Below are positions 1-6,242 of a DNA stretch of 6,258 bases, piece by piece. A program made the translations under genes and the position numbers. The DNA is from Alistipes sp. (GTDB taxonomy: Bacteria > Bacteroidota > Bacteroidia > Bacteroidales > Rikenellaceae), in the NCBI GenBank assembly GCA_017629615.1, contig JAGBWT010000055.1, positions 1-6,258 of the forward strand, in the 5' to 3' direction. Below the pieces are notes generated by a model. The model worked only from the letters and a program-made list of their open reading frames with translations. It did not search any database and was not told the DNA's origin. The stretch's first letter is position 1. Each line of letters begins with the position of its first letter.

Positions 1-1
1 A

Positions 2-364
2 ATCGTCGTGACGGGCTTCCCTTCCGACTATTATAGCGAGGCTCTGGTTACTCCACAGCGTCAGCCTCAAATCGAGAAGCCGTCGGTAGGTAGCGGTATT
101 ATCCCTCCTGCTCCAACACCGATAGTCGAGAAGAAGGCTGTTCCGGTTGTGGCACCTCCGCAACCCAACCTGCCGAGCATTATCGGCAAATCGACCCGCT
201 CCTATGCCGATGTGCATCTGCGCAAGGCCGTCCCTGCCTACAAGACCCGTAGGGTCGATTTCATTACGCAGATGACCGTCAAGGGTAAGCGCGTTGCAGG
301 TAAGGAGGACGTGGCTATTGAGGTTGAGCAGCAGCCTACCGAGGAGCAGAAATCAATCTTTTAG
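2..364 (+). CDS. Unidentified proline-rich protein, C-terminal part (5' end outside window)
   Basis: The frame is open from the first bases of the window and stops at TAG 362-364. The visible GTG at 8 need not be the start, so this is probably the last 120 or so residues of a longer protein. What can be seen is a low-complexity linker rich in Pro and Val (segments like IIPPAPTP and VAPPQPN), followed by a basic stretch and the segment RRVDFITQMTVKGKR, with an acidic/Gln-rich tail ending EEQKSIF. There is no membrane segment or signal peptide in the visible part. The xxFIxxxxxKGKR segment faintly recalls the C-terminal tail of Bacteroidota topoisomerase IV subunit A, but the proline-rich region does not fit well and I do not make that assignment. 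The stop lies 3 bp before gldE, so the two are very likely co-transcribed. That a protein is encoded is fairly sure; its function is unknown. Confidence 0.6.
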   Translation: MVVTGFPSDYYSEALVTPQRQPQIEKPSVGSGIIPPAPTPIVEKKAVPVVAPPQPNLPSIIGKSTRSYADVHLRKAVPAYKTRRVDFITQMTVKGKRVAGKEDVAIEVEQQPTEEQKSIF

Positions 365-367
365 TCG

Positions 368-1648
368 ATGGAGCAATTTGTTGTATATAACGGCTTTGAG
401 CCGAGCGTGATTTTCTGGGCGGCGGCGTTGGTTGTGCTGATTCTGGTGTCGGCGATGATGTCGGCATCGGAGGTGGCCTTCTTCTCGCTCTCGCCAGCCG
501 ATATGCGTCGCATAAAACATTCGGGGTCGATGGCCTCGGAGAGTGTTCTGCGTCTGCTCTCGAAGCCCGATATGCTGTTGGCTACGATACTTGTGGTCAA
601 TAACTTGGTCAATATCGGCATCGTTGTCCTTGCTACCGGCATACTCGATTCGCTCTTTGAGTTCCACCGCTTCGAATTTTTGATTCACGGCGTGCTGGTG
701 ACCTTTATGTTGTTGCTCTTTGGCGAGATTCTCCCGAAGGTCTTTACCCAGGGTTCGCCTGCGCGTGTTGCTCTGGCCTTTGCCGGACCGCTGACTCTGA
801 TGCGCTGGTTGGCCTATCCGCTCTCGTATGTGCTTGTGCATACGAGTAGCCGTATTGGCGAGATGGCGCAACACAACAACGATATTTCGATTGAGGATTT
901 GGCCGATGCTGTCGATATGACGACCACTTCGTCGAGCGAGGAGCAGAAGATATTGTCGGGTATCGTCAATTTTGCCTCGCGCGAGGTCGAGGAGATTATG
1001 CGCCCACGTATGGATATTGTGGCCGTCGAGCAGACGATGACCTTCGGCGAGATTAAGGAGGTGATAATCCGTTCGGGCTATTCGCGTCTGCCTGTCTATA
1101 ACGAGACTATCGACAACATCAAGGGTACGCTCTTCGTTAAGGACCTTACGGAACACGCACTGCGTCAGGACGATTTTGGTTGGCAGAGCCTTATCCGCGA
1201 GCCATATATCGTGCCGATGCATAAGCGCGTCAATGCTCTGCTCGAAGATTTCCAGAGCGATAAAGTCCATATGGCAATCGTCGTCGATGAGTATGGAGCA
1301 ACGCAGGGCCTGATTACGTTGGAGGATATATTGGAGGAGGTTGTGGGCGAAATTTCGGACGAGAGCGATGTCGAGGAGTCGTTCTACCACCGCCTTAACG
1401 ACAACACCTACATCTTCGACGGCAAGACCCATATCGTCGATATGTTGCGCGTGTTGCAACTCGACGACGAACTGTTTGAAGATGTGCAGGGTCGTGCCGA
1501 GACTGTTGCGGGTCTGCTGCTCGAAATCAATCGCAACTTCCTCAAAAAGGGCGATGAGTTGCGCTCGCATAACGTGCGTTTTGTCGTGACGGCACTCGAA
1601 GGCCATCGTATCGACAAGATAAAAGTGATAGTATCGAACAATGAGTAG
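368..1648 (+). CDS. gldE: GldE-type CNNM/CorC-family membrane protein with CBS domains
   Basis: This 426-residue protein has the full CorC/HlyC-family layout. Residues about 12-195 form a DUF21/CNNM transmembrane domain with hydrophobic segments near 14-34, 70-92, 105-125 and 135-157, and with the FGEILPK signature at 118-124. Residues about 210-333 form a CBS pair, with MRPRMDIVAV and SGYSRLPVYN in the first and VVDEYGATQGLITLEDILEE in the second. Residues about 345-424 form the CorC_HlyC C-terminal domain. The family sits in the cytoplasmic membrane. CNNM/CorC relatives are linked to Mg2+/Co2+ efflux, with CBS domains sensing nucleotides. In gliding Bacteroidota, GldE is a motility accessory protein. 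For a probable non-gliding gut bacterium, ion homeostasis or an envelope role is the safer inference. ATG 368 follows the upstream stop by 3 bp and gives a normal family N-terminus. No gldD follows. The architecture is certain; the gldE symbol rests on family resemblance. Confidence 0.9.
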   Translation: MEQFVVYNGFEPSVIFWAAALVVLILVSAMMSASEVAFFSLSPADMRRIKHSGSMASESVLRLLSKPDMLLATILVVNNLVNIGIVVLATGILDSLFEFHRFEFLIHGVLVTFMLLLFGEILPKVFTQGSPARVALAFAGPLTLMRWLAYPLSYVLVHTSSRIGEMAQHNNDISIEDLADAVDMTTTSSSEEQKILSGIVNFASREVEEIMRPRMDIVAVEQTMTFGEIKEVIIRSGYSRLPVYNETIDNIKGTLFVKDLTEHALRQDDFGWQSLIREPYIVPMHKRVNALLEDFQSDKVHMAIVVDEYGATQGLITLEDILEEVVGEISDESDVEESFYHRLNDNTYIFDGKTHIVDMLRVLQLDDELFEDVQGRAETVAGLLLEINRNFLKKGDELRSHNVRFVVTALEGHRIDKIKVIVSNNE

Positions 1649-2204
1649 CCGTCTCTTTGTCTCGGAGTTGCTCTCCGACGAGGCTCTTGCACAGGAGGTG
1701 CTTCCGACCGATGTGGAGGCGAGCCGAGCCTTTGCTTCGCCTCGTCGCCGTCGCGAATTTCTCTCGTGGCGAGCGTTGGTCTATCGCCACTTGGGGCGCG
1801 ATGTCCGATTGGGCTACGACGCCGCGGGAGGCCCGATAATCGAGGACTCGGAACTTTGCCTGGGTGTTTCGCACTCGACCGACCGTGTGGCTGTGATTAT
1901 CGCCGACCGCCCTTGTGCCGTCGATGTCGAGCCTGTTGGTCGCAATTTTGGGAGGGTGGTTGCCAAATTCCTGACCGACGAAGAGTGCGCACGATTTACC
2001 TCGCAGCAGGAGTTGGCTGCGGCGTGGTGCGCCAAAGAGACGCTCTATAAATATGCACGTCGTCAGCTCTCGTTTCGCGACGATATTATCGTCGAGAGCA
2101 TCGACCTCGATGCCGGTCGCATCGTTGGCCGTGTCGGGGGAGGGGAGGCAAAAGAGTTGAACGTTGCTATCGAAGGAGATTATATAACGGTATATGTCGA
2201 TTGA
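1641..2204 (+). CDS. 4'-phosphopantetheinyl transferase, Sfp-type (short)
   Basis: This 187-residue cytosolic enzyme moves the 4'-phosphopantetheine arm from coenzyme A to a serine of an acyl or peptidyl carrier protein. The visible motifs are GVSHS at 75-79, AVDVEPVGR at 93-101 (D94 and E96 are the expected Mg2+ ligands) and WCAKETLYKY at 129-138, matching the W(C/S)xKExxxK signature with K132, E133 and K137. It is shorter than classical Sfp (about 220-240 residues), mainly because the first half is compact. All core motifs are intact, so it should be active. ATG 1641 lies inside the end of gldE (8-bp overlap, ATGAGTAG), which indicates translational coupling. No PKS or NRPS genes are visible, so fatty-acid ACP is the most economical substrate, although the window does not show it. 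The family call is firm; the partner is inferred. Confidence 0.9.
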   Translation: MSSRLFVSELLSDEALAQEVLPTDVEASRAFASPRRRREFLSWRALVYRHLGRDVRLGYDAAGGPIIEDSELCLGVSHSTDRVAVIIADRPCAVDVEPVGRNFGRVVAKFLTDEECARFTSQQELAAAWCAKETLYKYARRQLSFRDDIIVESIDLDAGRIVGRVGGGEAKELNVAIEGDYITVYVD

Positions 2205-2224
2205 AAATCGCAAAATGACCAACA

Positions 2225-3640
2225 ATGAGTAAACATTCATCAACCCTGTCGCTTGGTACCGACAATATTGGTCGGTTGCTCTTTCGCTATGCCGCACCGT
2301 CGATAATCGGTATGGCCTCGTCGTCGCTCTACCACATCATCGACAGCGCGTTTGTTGGTCACGGCGTAGGTGGAGCCGCCATAGCAGGTATGGCAATCAC
2401 GATGCCGATAATGAATATCGGAGCAGCCTTTGGTGCTATGGTTGGTGTCGGTGCTGCGGCCCGTATGTCGATACGACTTGGCGAGGGTAATATCAAGGCG
2501 GCCGAAAAGACGTTGGGCAATGCCGTGTTGCTCAATCTGGTGCTTGGAGCGGTCATTATGACCGTGATGCTCTCGCTGCTCGACCCGATACTCTACCTGT
2601 TTAGCGGTGGTCGTGCTTCGGAGCAGACTATTGAGTATGCTCGCCAATTTATGCAGATTATCCTTATCGGCAACATCTTCCAGCATATGTACCTGGGTCT
2701 GAACGAGCAGATTCGTGCCTCGGGCTATCCCCAGAAGTCGATGCGTATAATATTGCTGGCTGTGGGTCTGAACCTGTTGCTCAATCCACTCTTTATATTT
2801 GGTTTCGGGTGGGGCATCAGAGGCTCGGCTGCGGCTACGGTTATATCCCAATTTATCGCCTTCACGATAACTTGCTCCCACTTCTGCTCGAAGAGTAGTT
2901 TCATTCGCTTCCGTCGCGAGGCCTTCCGATTTGATTGGAAAATCACGAAGGCGATACTCTCGATAGGCTTCGCGCCATTTATGGTCAATATCTGCGCCTC
3001 GATGGTGGCGGCATTTATCAATAGTGCGCTGTTGCGCTATGGCGGTACGGGTCGCTACGATATTATTGCAGCCGAGGCTGGTGCAGGCGATGTCTATGTT
3101 GGGGCCTATGGTATCGTAAATCGTGTGGTGCTGCTGGTGATTATGGTTATTCAGGGCCTTAATCAGGGTATGCAGCCGATTGTGGGCTACAACTTCGGCG
3201 CCAAGCGTTACGACCGCGTGCGTAAGGCTCTGCGCCTGACTATCGGCTGTGGTATGGCTATCGCCTCGATAGGCTTTCTGCTCGGAGAGTTTGCGCCCGA
3301 GTATATCGCCCGCGCCTTTGTCGATGGCTCGAAGGGTAGCGATGAGCAGGCGATGATTGCGGCCGCTTCGCAGGGCTTGCGGTTGATTATTATGCTCTTC
3401 CCGCTGGTGGGCTTCCAGATTGTTACGGCAGCCTTCTTCCAATATATCGGTCGTGCGAAGTTGGCGATAATGCTCTCGATGACGCGCCAACTTTTGTTCC
3501 TCCTGCCACTGCTCTGGACCTTGCCACGCGCATTGGGTGCGTGCGGTGTGTGGTGCTCGATGCCGATAGCCGACTGCGCTTCGATAATGCTTGCAGCCAT
3601 ATTGCTGTGGCGTGAGTTGCGTCGCTTTGGTCGCGAGTAA
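2225..3640 (+). CDS. MATE-family efflux transporter
   Basis: This 471-residue protein has the length and about 12 hydrophobic segments expected of a MATE exporter in the cytoplasmic membrane. Members exchange Na+ or H+ for drugs, cationic compounds or metabolites. Two homologous halves are visible: residues about 18-178, starting PSIIGMASSSLYHIIDSAFVG, and about 243-440. The second half carries the family-typical stretch GAYGIVNR (303-310) followed by GLNQGMQPIVGYNFGAKRYD (311-330). The N-terminal half contains the usual NIFQHMYLGLNEQIRASGYP loop. The style resembles bacterial NorM/MepA relatives, but the substrate cannot be read from sequence. ATG 2225 lies 20 bp after the phosphopantetheinyl transferase stop. 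An earlier ATG at 2215 is in another frame. The stop TAA at 3638-3640 sits about 18 bp before the earliest possible start of the next gene. No regulator is adjacent, so expression probably follows the upstream genes. Confidence 0.93.
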   Translation: MSKHSSTLSLGTDNIGRLLFRYAAPSIIGMASSSLYHIIDSAFVGHGVGGAAIAGMAITMPIMNIGAAFGAMVGVGAAARMSIRLGEGNIKAAEKTLGNAVLLNLVLGAVIMTVMLSLLDPILYLFSGGRASEQTIEYARQFMQIILIGNIFQHMYLGLNEQIRASGYPQKSMRIILLAVGLNLLLNPLFIFGFGWGIRGSAAATVISQFIAFTITCSHFCSKSSFIRFRREAFRFDWKITKAILSIGFAPFMVNICASMVAAFINSALLRYGGTGRYDIIAAEAGAGDVYVGAYGIVNRVVLLVIMVIQGLNQGMQPIVGYNFGAKRYDRVRKALRLTIGCGMAIASIGFLLGEFAPEYIARAFVDGSKGSDEQAMIAAASQGLRLIIMLFPLVGFQIVTAAFFQYIGRAKLAIMLSMTRQLLFLLPLLWTLPRALGACGVWCSMPIADCASIMLAAILLWRELRRFGRE

Positions 3641-3658
3641 TGGTCGGTCGCGTAGCCT

Positions 3659-4606
3659 TTGGCTCGGATTTTGCCACGCTTGGCCTTTGTGGGTCTTGGT
3701 CGGGTAAAATATAATGCAGCGCTGTTGGTGGCCAACATATTGTTTGGCGCCAACTTCTCGTTCTACGTCTCGCTGACCCAGCATTTTTTGTCGTTTAAGC
3801 AGATTTTTATGTTGCAGACCCTCACGGCTGCAATGTTCTTTATCCCGTTTGCAATCTTCTCGTCACGCTCCTATCGTATTACGGTCGAGGATTTTGGGTC
3901 GATATTTATCGTTGCACTGCTGGTTATCTATGGCTGGTTGTACCTCTCGCTTTGGGGTGCATCATCTACCAATCCGGTCGATGCTGCAACAATCGCTACA
4001 CTTGGCCCTGTCTTTACGCTCTTCACGGCTCGCGTCGTGGGCTCGCAGCCGATGGGCTGGGCGCGAACTGCGGGTGCGGTGGTGGCTCTTATCGGGGCTA
4101 CGATACTCCTTGCCGACCAGGGCCACGACCTTGTTAGCACCTCCAACGAGGGCTTTGGCAACGCGTTGGTACTCTGCTCGGTGGTAGCCATAGCGGTCAA
4201 TACTGTGCTAATCAAACCCCAACTCGAACGCTATGGCGAGCCGACGGTGATGGGGTGGTACTACATCATCGGCTTTGCGATGGTTGCACCATTCTTTTGG
4301 AGCGAGATTGCGGGGCTTAATCTGTTGCTACTGCCTCTGGGCGCACTGCTCGAACTGCTCTATATACTGCTGCTCGGCACGGTGCTACCGATGTGGCTGC
4401 TATATATCGGTGCGGCCAACCTCTCGTCGGTGCATACGGCGGTCTATCGCTATGTGCAACCCGTTGTGGCGGTCGTAATATCGCTCGTGCGGGGGCAAAA
4501 TAATATAGACCGCGCCAACGTCGTCGGTGCGGCCTTTATATTTATAGGTATTATCTTCGTTGTCTTTGGCCGTTCGGCCCGCAAAGAGTCGGCTACTCGC
4601 GAATGA
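3659..4606 (+). CDS. EamA/DMT-family transporter (start codon uncertain)
   Basis: The protein (315 residues from TTG 3659) is a drug/metabolite-transporter superfamily member with two EamA repeats, about residues 19-151 and 167-306, totalling about 10 membrane segments. Typical features are the first helix AALLVANILFGANFSFYVSL, the TLGPVFTLFTA segment closing the first repeat, and YRYVQPVVAVVISL near the end of the second. Homologues export amino acids, nucleobases or other small metabolites; the substrate here cannot be predicted. The start is a problem. The frame has a stop at 3653-3655 and no ATG before the first helix, leaving TTG 3659, 3671 or 3680, or GTG 3689. GTG 3689 would give MGLGRVKYNAALL, closest to the usual short DMT N-terminus (305 residues). 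The stop TGA overlaps the convergent gene by 14 bp. The family call is firm and the exact 5' end is not. Confidence 0.88.
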   Translation: MARILPRLAFVGLGRVKYNAALLVANILFGANFSFYVSLTQHFLSFKQIFMLQTLTAAMFFIPFAIFSSRSYRITVEDFGSIFIVALLVIYGWLYLSLWGASSTNPVDAATIATLGPVFTLFTARVVGSQPMGWARTAGAVVALIGATILLADQGHDLVSTSNEGFGNALVLCSVVAIAVNTVLIKPQLERYGEPTVMGWYYIIGFAMVAPFFWSEIAGLNLLLLPLGALLELLYILLLGTVLPMWLLYIGAANLSSVHTAVYRYVQPVVAVVISLVRGQNNIDRANVVGAAFIFIGIIFVVFGRSARKESATRE

Positions 4607-5156
4607 TAGTCACCTCGCCTCCCTCGCCAAAGGCCATAATGGCACTCGGTTTGGCTGTCGGGCGACCCTGGAAGCGCGGATTAACAACAAAATCGACACC
4701 CTCGACAATCTCCTTCACCACCTCGGCAAGATTTTTCGGCGTAGCCTCGCCCGAGATGTTGGCCGATGTCGAGACTATCGGGCGACCAAACTTGCGCAAC
4801 AACTGACGGCAAAATTCGTGGTCGGGAACGCGCACGCCAAGCGTCTTCTCCTCGGGGATAAGGTTGGCGGCAACACCCGTCGCACCGGGCAGGATAAGCG
4901 TCAGCGGCTTGGTCGCCATCTCCATAACCTCGAAGGCGATACCCGGAGCCTTATCGACGTAGCGTACAACCATATCGGCATTGGCACACAGCACGAGCAT
5001 CGACCGCTTGTCGGTGCTGCGTTTGAGTGCATAGACTTTAGCCACAGCCTCCTCGTTCGTGGCATCGCAACCAATACCCCATACCGTGTCGGTCGGGTAG
5101 AGCAATAACCCTCCGCGACGAAGCACCTCCAAAGCAAGTTCAATCTCTCGTTCCAT
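4593..5156 (-). CDS. L-threonylcarbamoyladenylate synthase (TsaC/Sua5/YrdC family)
   Basis: This 187-residue cytosolic protein is a single-domain YrdC-fold enzyme. The family makes threonylcarbamoyl-AMP from threonine, bicarbonate and ATP, the first step of the universal t6A37 modification of ANN-decoding tRNAs. The visible motifs are YPTDTVWGIGCDA at 20-32, KRSTDKRSM at 45-53 (the lysine/arginine nucleotide-binding element), KPLTLILPG at 83-91, LGVRVPDH at 106-113 and GRPIVSTSANISGEATP at 124-140, with PSAIM at 170-174 in place of the common PSTI. It lacks the C-terminal Sua5 extension, so it is the short TsaC-like form. ATG 5154-5156 gives a standard N-terminus. It is divergent from yebC across a 129-bp promoter region and converges on the DMT gene. 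Its own upstream region holds a TACCTTTG -7 box. The assignment is strong. Confidence 0.94.
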   Translation of the reverse strand: MEREIELALEVLRRGGLLLYPTDTVWGIGCDATNEEAVAKVYALKRSTDKRSMLVLCANADMVVRYVDKAPGIAFEVMEMATKPLTLILPGATGVAANLIPEEKTLGVRVPDHEFCRQLLRKFGRPIVSTSANISGEATPKNLAEVVKEIVEGVDFVVNPRFQGRPTAKPSAIMAFGEGGEVTIIRE

Positions 5157-5191
5157 AACTTATCGACTCATTTTCAAAACATAATCTTATA

Positions 5192-5199
5192 CAAAGGTA
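5192..5199 (-). promoter_or_regulatory. Putative -7 promoter box for the threonylcarbamoyl-AMP synthase gene
   Basis: Read on the minus strand, these bases are TACCTTTG, a perfect match to the Bacteroidota -7 consensus TAnnTTTG. The box lies about 35 bp upstream of the ATG at 5156, which would leave a 5' leader of roughly 30 nt. No clear TTTG/TTG -33 element is seen at the expected distance, so the call rests on the -7 box, its position and the AT-rich context. Confidence 0.5.
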
Positions 5200-5241
5200 G
5201 CGATTTTCGTCGATTGTTGTGGTTTTTCGATGATAATTTTA

Positions 5242-5249
5242 TAATTTTG
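5242..5249 (+). promoter_or_regulatory. Putative -7 promoter box for yebC
   Basis: The bases TAATTTTG match the Bacteroidota -7 consensus TAnnTTTG. A TTGTTG motif at 5214-5219 could act as the -33 element, with about 22 bp from its end to the -7 box, slightly long for the usual 19-21. The box ends 36 bp before the ATG at 5286, predicting a leader of about 30 nt. That leader is A/T-rich and has no Shine-Dalgarno sequence, as is common in this phylum. Confidence 0.55.
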
Positions 5250-5285
5250 TGGGTCGAATTGCAAAATATTAAAACATATATAACT

Positions 5286-5999
5286 ATGGGAAGAGCATTT
5301 GAGTATAGAAAAGCGCGTAAGATGAAGCGCTGGGGTCATATGGCTCGCGTATTCACCAAAATCGGTAAGGAGATTGAAATCGCTGTTAAAGCCGGCGGTG
5401 CAGACCCTTCGGCCAACACCCGTCTGCGTATCTTGATGCAGAACGCCAAGGCCGAGAATATGCCGAAGGAGAATGTCGAGCGTGCAATTAAGCGTGCAAC
5501 CGATAAGGACGCAGCCGACTACAAGGAGGTAATCTACGAAGGATACGGCCCTAATGGCGTTGCATTCCTCGTTGAGACCGCAACCGACAACACCAACCGT
5601 ACGGTAGCCAACGTGCGTATGTACTTCAACAAGTGTGGCGGTACGCTCGGCACATCGGGCAGCGTGGGCTTTATGTTCGAGCATAAGTGCGTGTTCAAGT
5701 TCAAGGCCGAGGGTGCTGACCCCGAGGAGTTGGAGTTGGAGATGATTGACTTGGGCGTAGATGAGTTCTATGTCGAGGAGGACGGTATCAGCGTCTATGC
5801 TCCATACGAGTCATTCGGTGCTATCCAGAAGTGGCTTGACGACCAGGGTTACGAGATTGTATCGGGAGAGTCTGTTCGTATCCCAACCGACACCAAAGAG
5901 TTGGACGCCGAGGGTCGCGAGGCTGTCGAGAAACTCGTCGAGAAGTTGGAGGAGGACGATGATGTGGTGAATGTATATCACACGATGTCCGAGGAGTAA
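5286..5999 (+). CDS. YebC/PmpR/TACO1-family protein
   Basis: This 237-residue cytosolic protein is the full family length (about 240). Motifs in order are MGRAFEYRKARKMKRWGHMA at 1-20 (the Bacteroidota version of the usual MAGHSKW start), GADPSANTRLRILMQNAKAE at 38-57, EGYGPNGVAFLVE at 85-97, GGTLGTSGSVGFMFE at 118-132 and an acidic end with DDDVVNVYHTM. Some members (PmpR) are described as DNA-binding regulators. Mitochondrial TACO1 and several bacterial YebC proteins have been reported to aid translation, including at proline-rich stretches, so the common label 'transcriptional regulator' should be treated with caution. ATG 5286 is chosen because the MGRAF start is family-typical. The in-frame upstream TTG at 5214 would translate through the promoter box. 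The gene stands alone on the plus strand with its own promoter and is followed by a strong terminator. Family membership is near certain; molecular function is less so. Confidence 0.95.
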   Translation: MGRAFEYRKARKMKRWGHMARVFTKIGKEIEIAVKAGGADPSANTRLRILMQNAKAENMPKENVERAIKRATDKDAADYKEVIYEGYGPNGVAFLVETATDNTNRTVANVRMYFNKCGGTLGTSGSVGFMFEHKCVFKFKAEGADPEELELEMIDLGVDEFYVEEDGISVYAPYESFGAIQKWLDDQGYEIVSGESVRIPTDTKELDAEGREAVEKLVEKLEEDDDVVNVYHTMSEE

Positions 6000-6123
6000 A
6001 ATTGTATTTTATGCGGCATTTGCCGCGTTACGCTCAATCCCCAAGACAGTCACATACGCCGAGTATGCTCCTGCCTTGGGGATTTTCGCAAGCCTTGCAA
6101 ATGCTCGCCTAAAATGCAATTTT
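5998..6123. repeat. Long imperfect palindrome, candidate extragenic repeat element
   Basis: The outer arms 5998-6023 and 6097-6123 pair over 25 positions, with one G-T pair (6005/6116), one mismatch (6012/6109) and one bulged base (6105). After an internal loop of about 12 nt on each side, AATCCCCAAG at 6036-6045 pairs perfectly with CTTGGGGATT at 6075-6084, followed by CAG/CTG at 6047-6049/6071-6073. The tip is CATAC/GTATG at 6053-6057/6063-6067. The left arm includes the last two bases of the yebC stop codon. It has no T-tract of its own and no ORF. The organised arms suggest a REP/MITE-like extragenic element or a long RNA hairpin in the yebC 3' UTR. Copy number in the genome cannot be seen here. 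Confidence 0.7.
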
Positions 6124-6124
6124 C

Positions 6125-6170
6125 AAAGGAAAAAGGTTTGAGAGAATTTCTCAAACCTTTTTCCTTTTTT
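6125..6170 (+). terminator. Strong intrinsic terminator downstream of yebC
   Basis: AAAGGAAAAAGGTTTGAGA at 6125-6143 pairs without mismatch to 6149-6167 (19 bp) around the loop GAATT, and the T-run 6165-6170 follows the stem. The stem is A/T-rich at the base with a mixed upper part. Because the base of the left arm is purine-only, the opposite strand also reads T-rich after the stem, so some bidirectional activity is possible. The hairpin starts 2 bp after the long palindrome and is the first clear terminator after yebC. Confidence 0.88.
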
Positions 6171-6242
6171 GTTAGGGGCGTTAGGGTCGTTATAGGCGTT
6201 AGGGTTGTTAGAGGCGTTAGGGTCGTTAGAGGCGTTAGGGGT
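6171..6242. repeat. Tandem array of eight 9-bp GTTAGGGNC-like units
   Basis: Eight consecutive 9-bp units are visible: GTTAGGGGC, GTTAGGGTC, GTTATAGGC, GTTAGGGTT, GTTAGAGGC, GTTAGGGTC, GTTAGAGGC, GTTAGGGGT. From the third unit on, two unit types alternate (GTTAGAGGC-like and GTTAGGGTC-like), giving an 18-bp higher-order period. Each plus-strand GTTAG unit gives a TAG in one frame, and no start codon or longer ORF runs through it. It begins directly after the terminator T-tract and fades at 6243 into TATAGCCTACCC. The array looks like a minisatellite and may vary in copy number. Confidence 0.85.

Noticed and set aside
353..1606. A 417-codon open frame on the minus strand opposite gldE
   Set aside because: It lies entirely over a gene with clear domains. 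Its product is His/Arg/Gln-rich with no recognisable motif, so it is a codon-usage shadow.
2240..3784. A 514-codon open frame on the minus strand opposite the MATE gene
   Set aside because: It is the longest open frame in the window, but it mirrors the MATE codons, is rich in His, Arg and Gln, and has no motif, promoter or spacing that supports a gene.
2225..4606. A dedicated drug-resistance or export island formed by the two transporter genes
   Set aside because: MATE and EamA genes are common, their substrates are unreadable here, no regulator or mobile element is present, and base composition matches the neighbours.
4560..5108. A 182-codon plus-strand open frame opposite the threonylcarbamoyl-AMP synthase
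   Set aside because: The minus-strand protein carries every TsaC/Sua5 motif; the plus-strand reading has none.
5214..5285. A 24-residue N-terminal extension of YebC from TTG 5214
   Set aside because: It would translate the AT-rich promoter region, and family members begin at the MGRAFEYRKARK methionine at 5286.
5187..5684. A minus-strand open frame of 165 codons opposite the yebC start
   Set aside because: It crosses the divergent promoter region and mirrors yebC codons, with no family features.
6171..6242. A CRISPR array or telomere-like sequence
   Set aside because: The units are 9 bp with no spacers, so this is not CRISPR. TTAGGG occurs only as part of a degenerate 9-mer, so the likeness to telomere repeats is chance.
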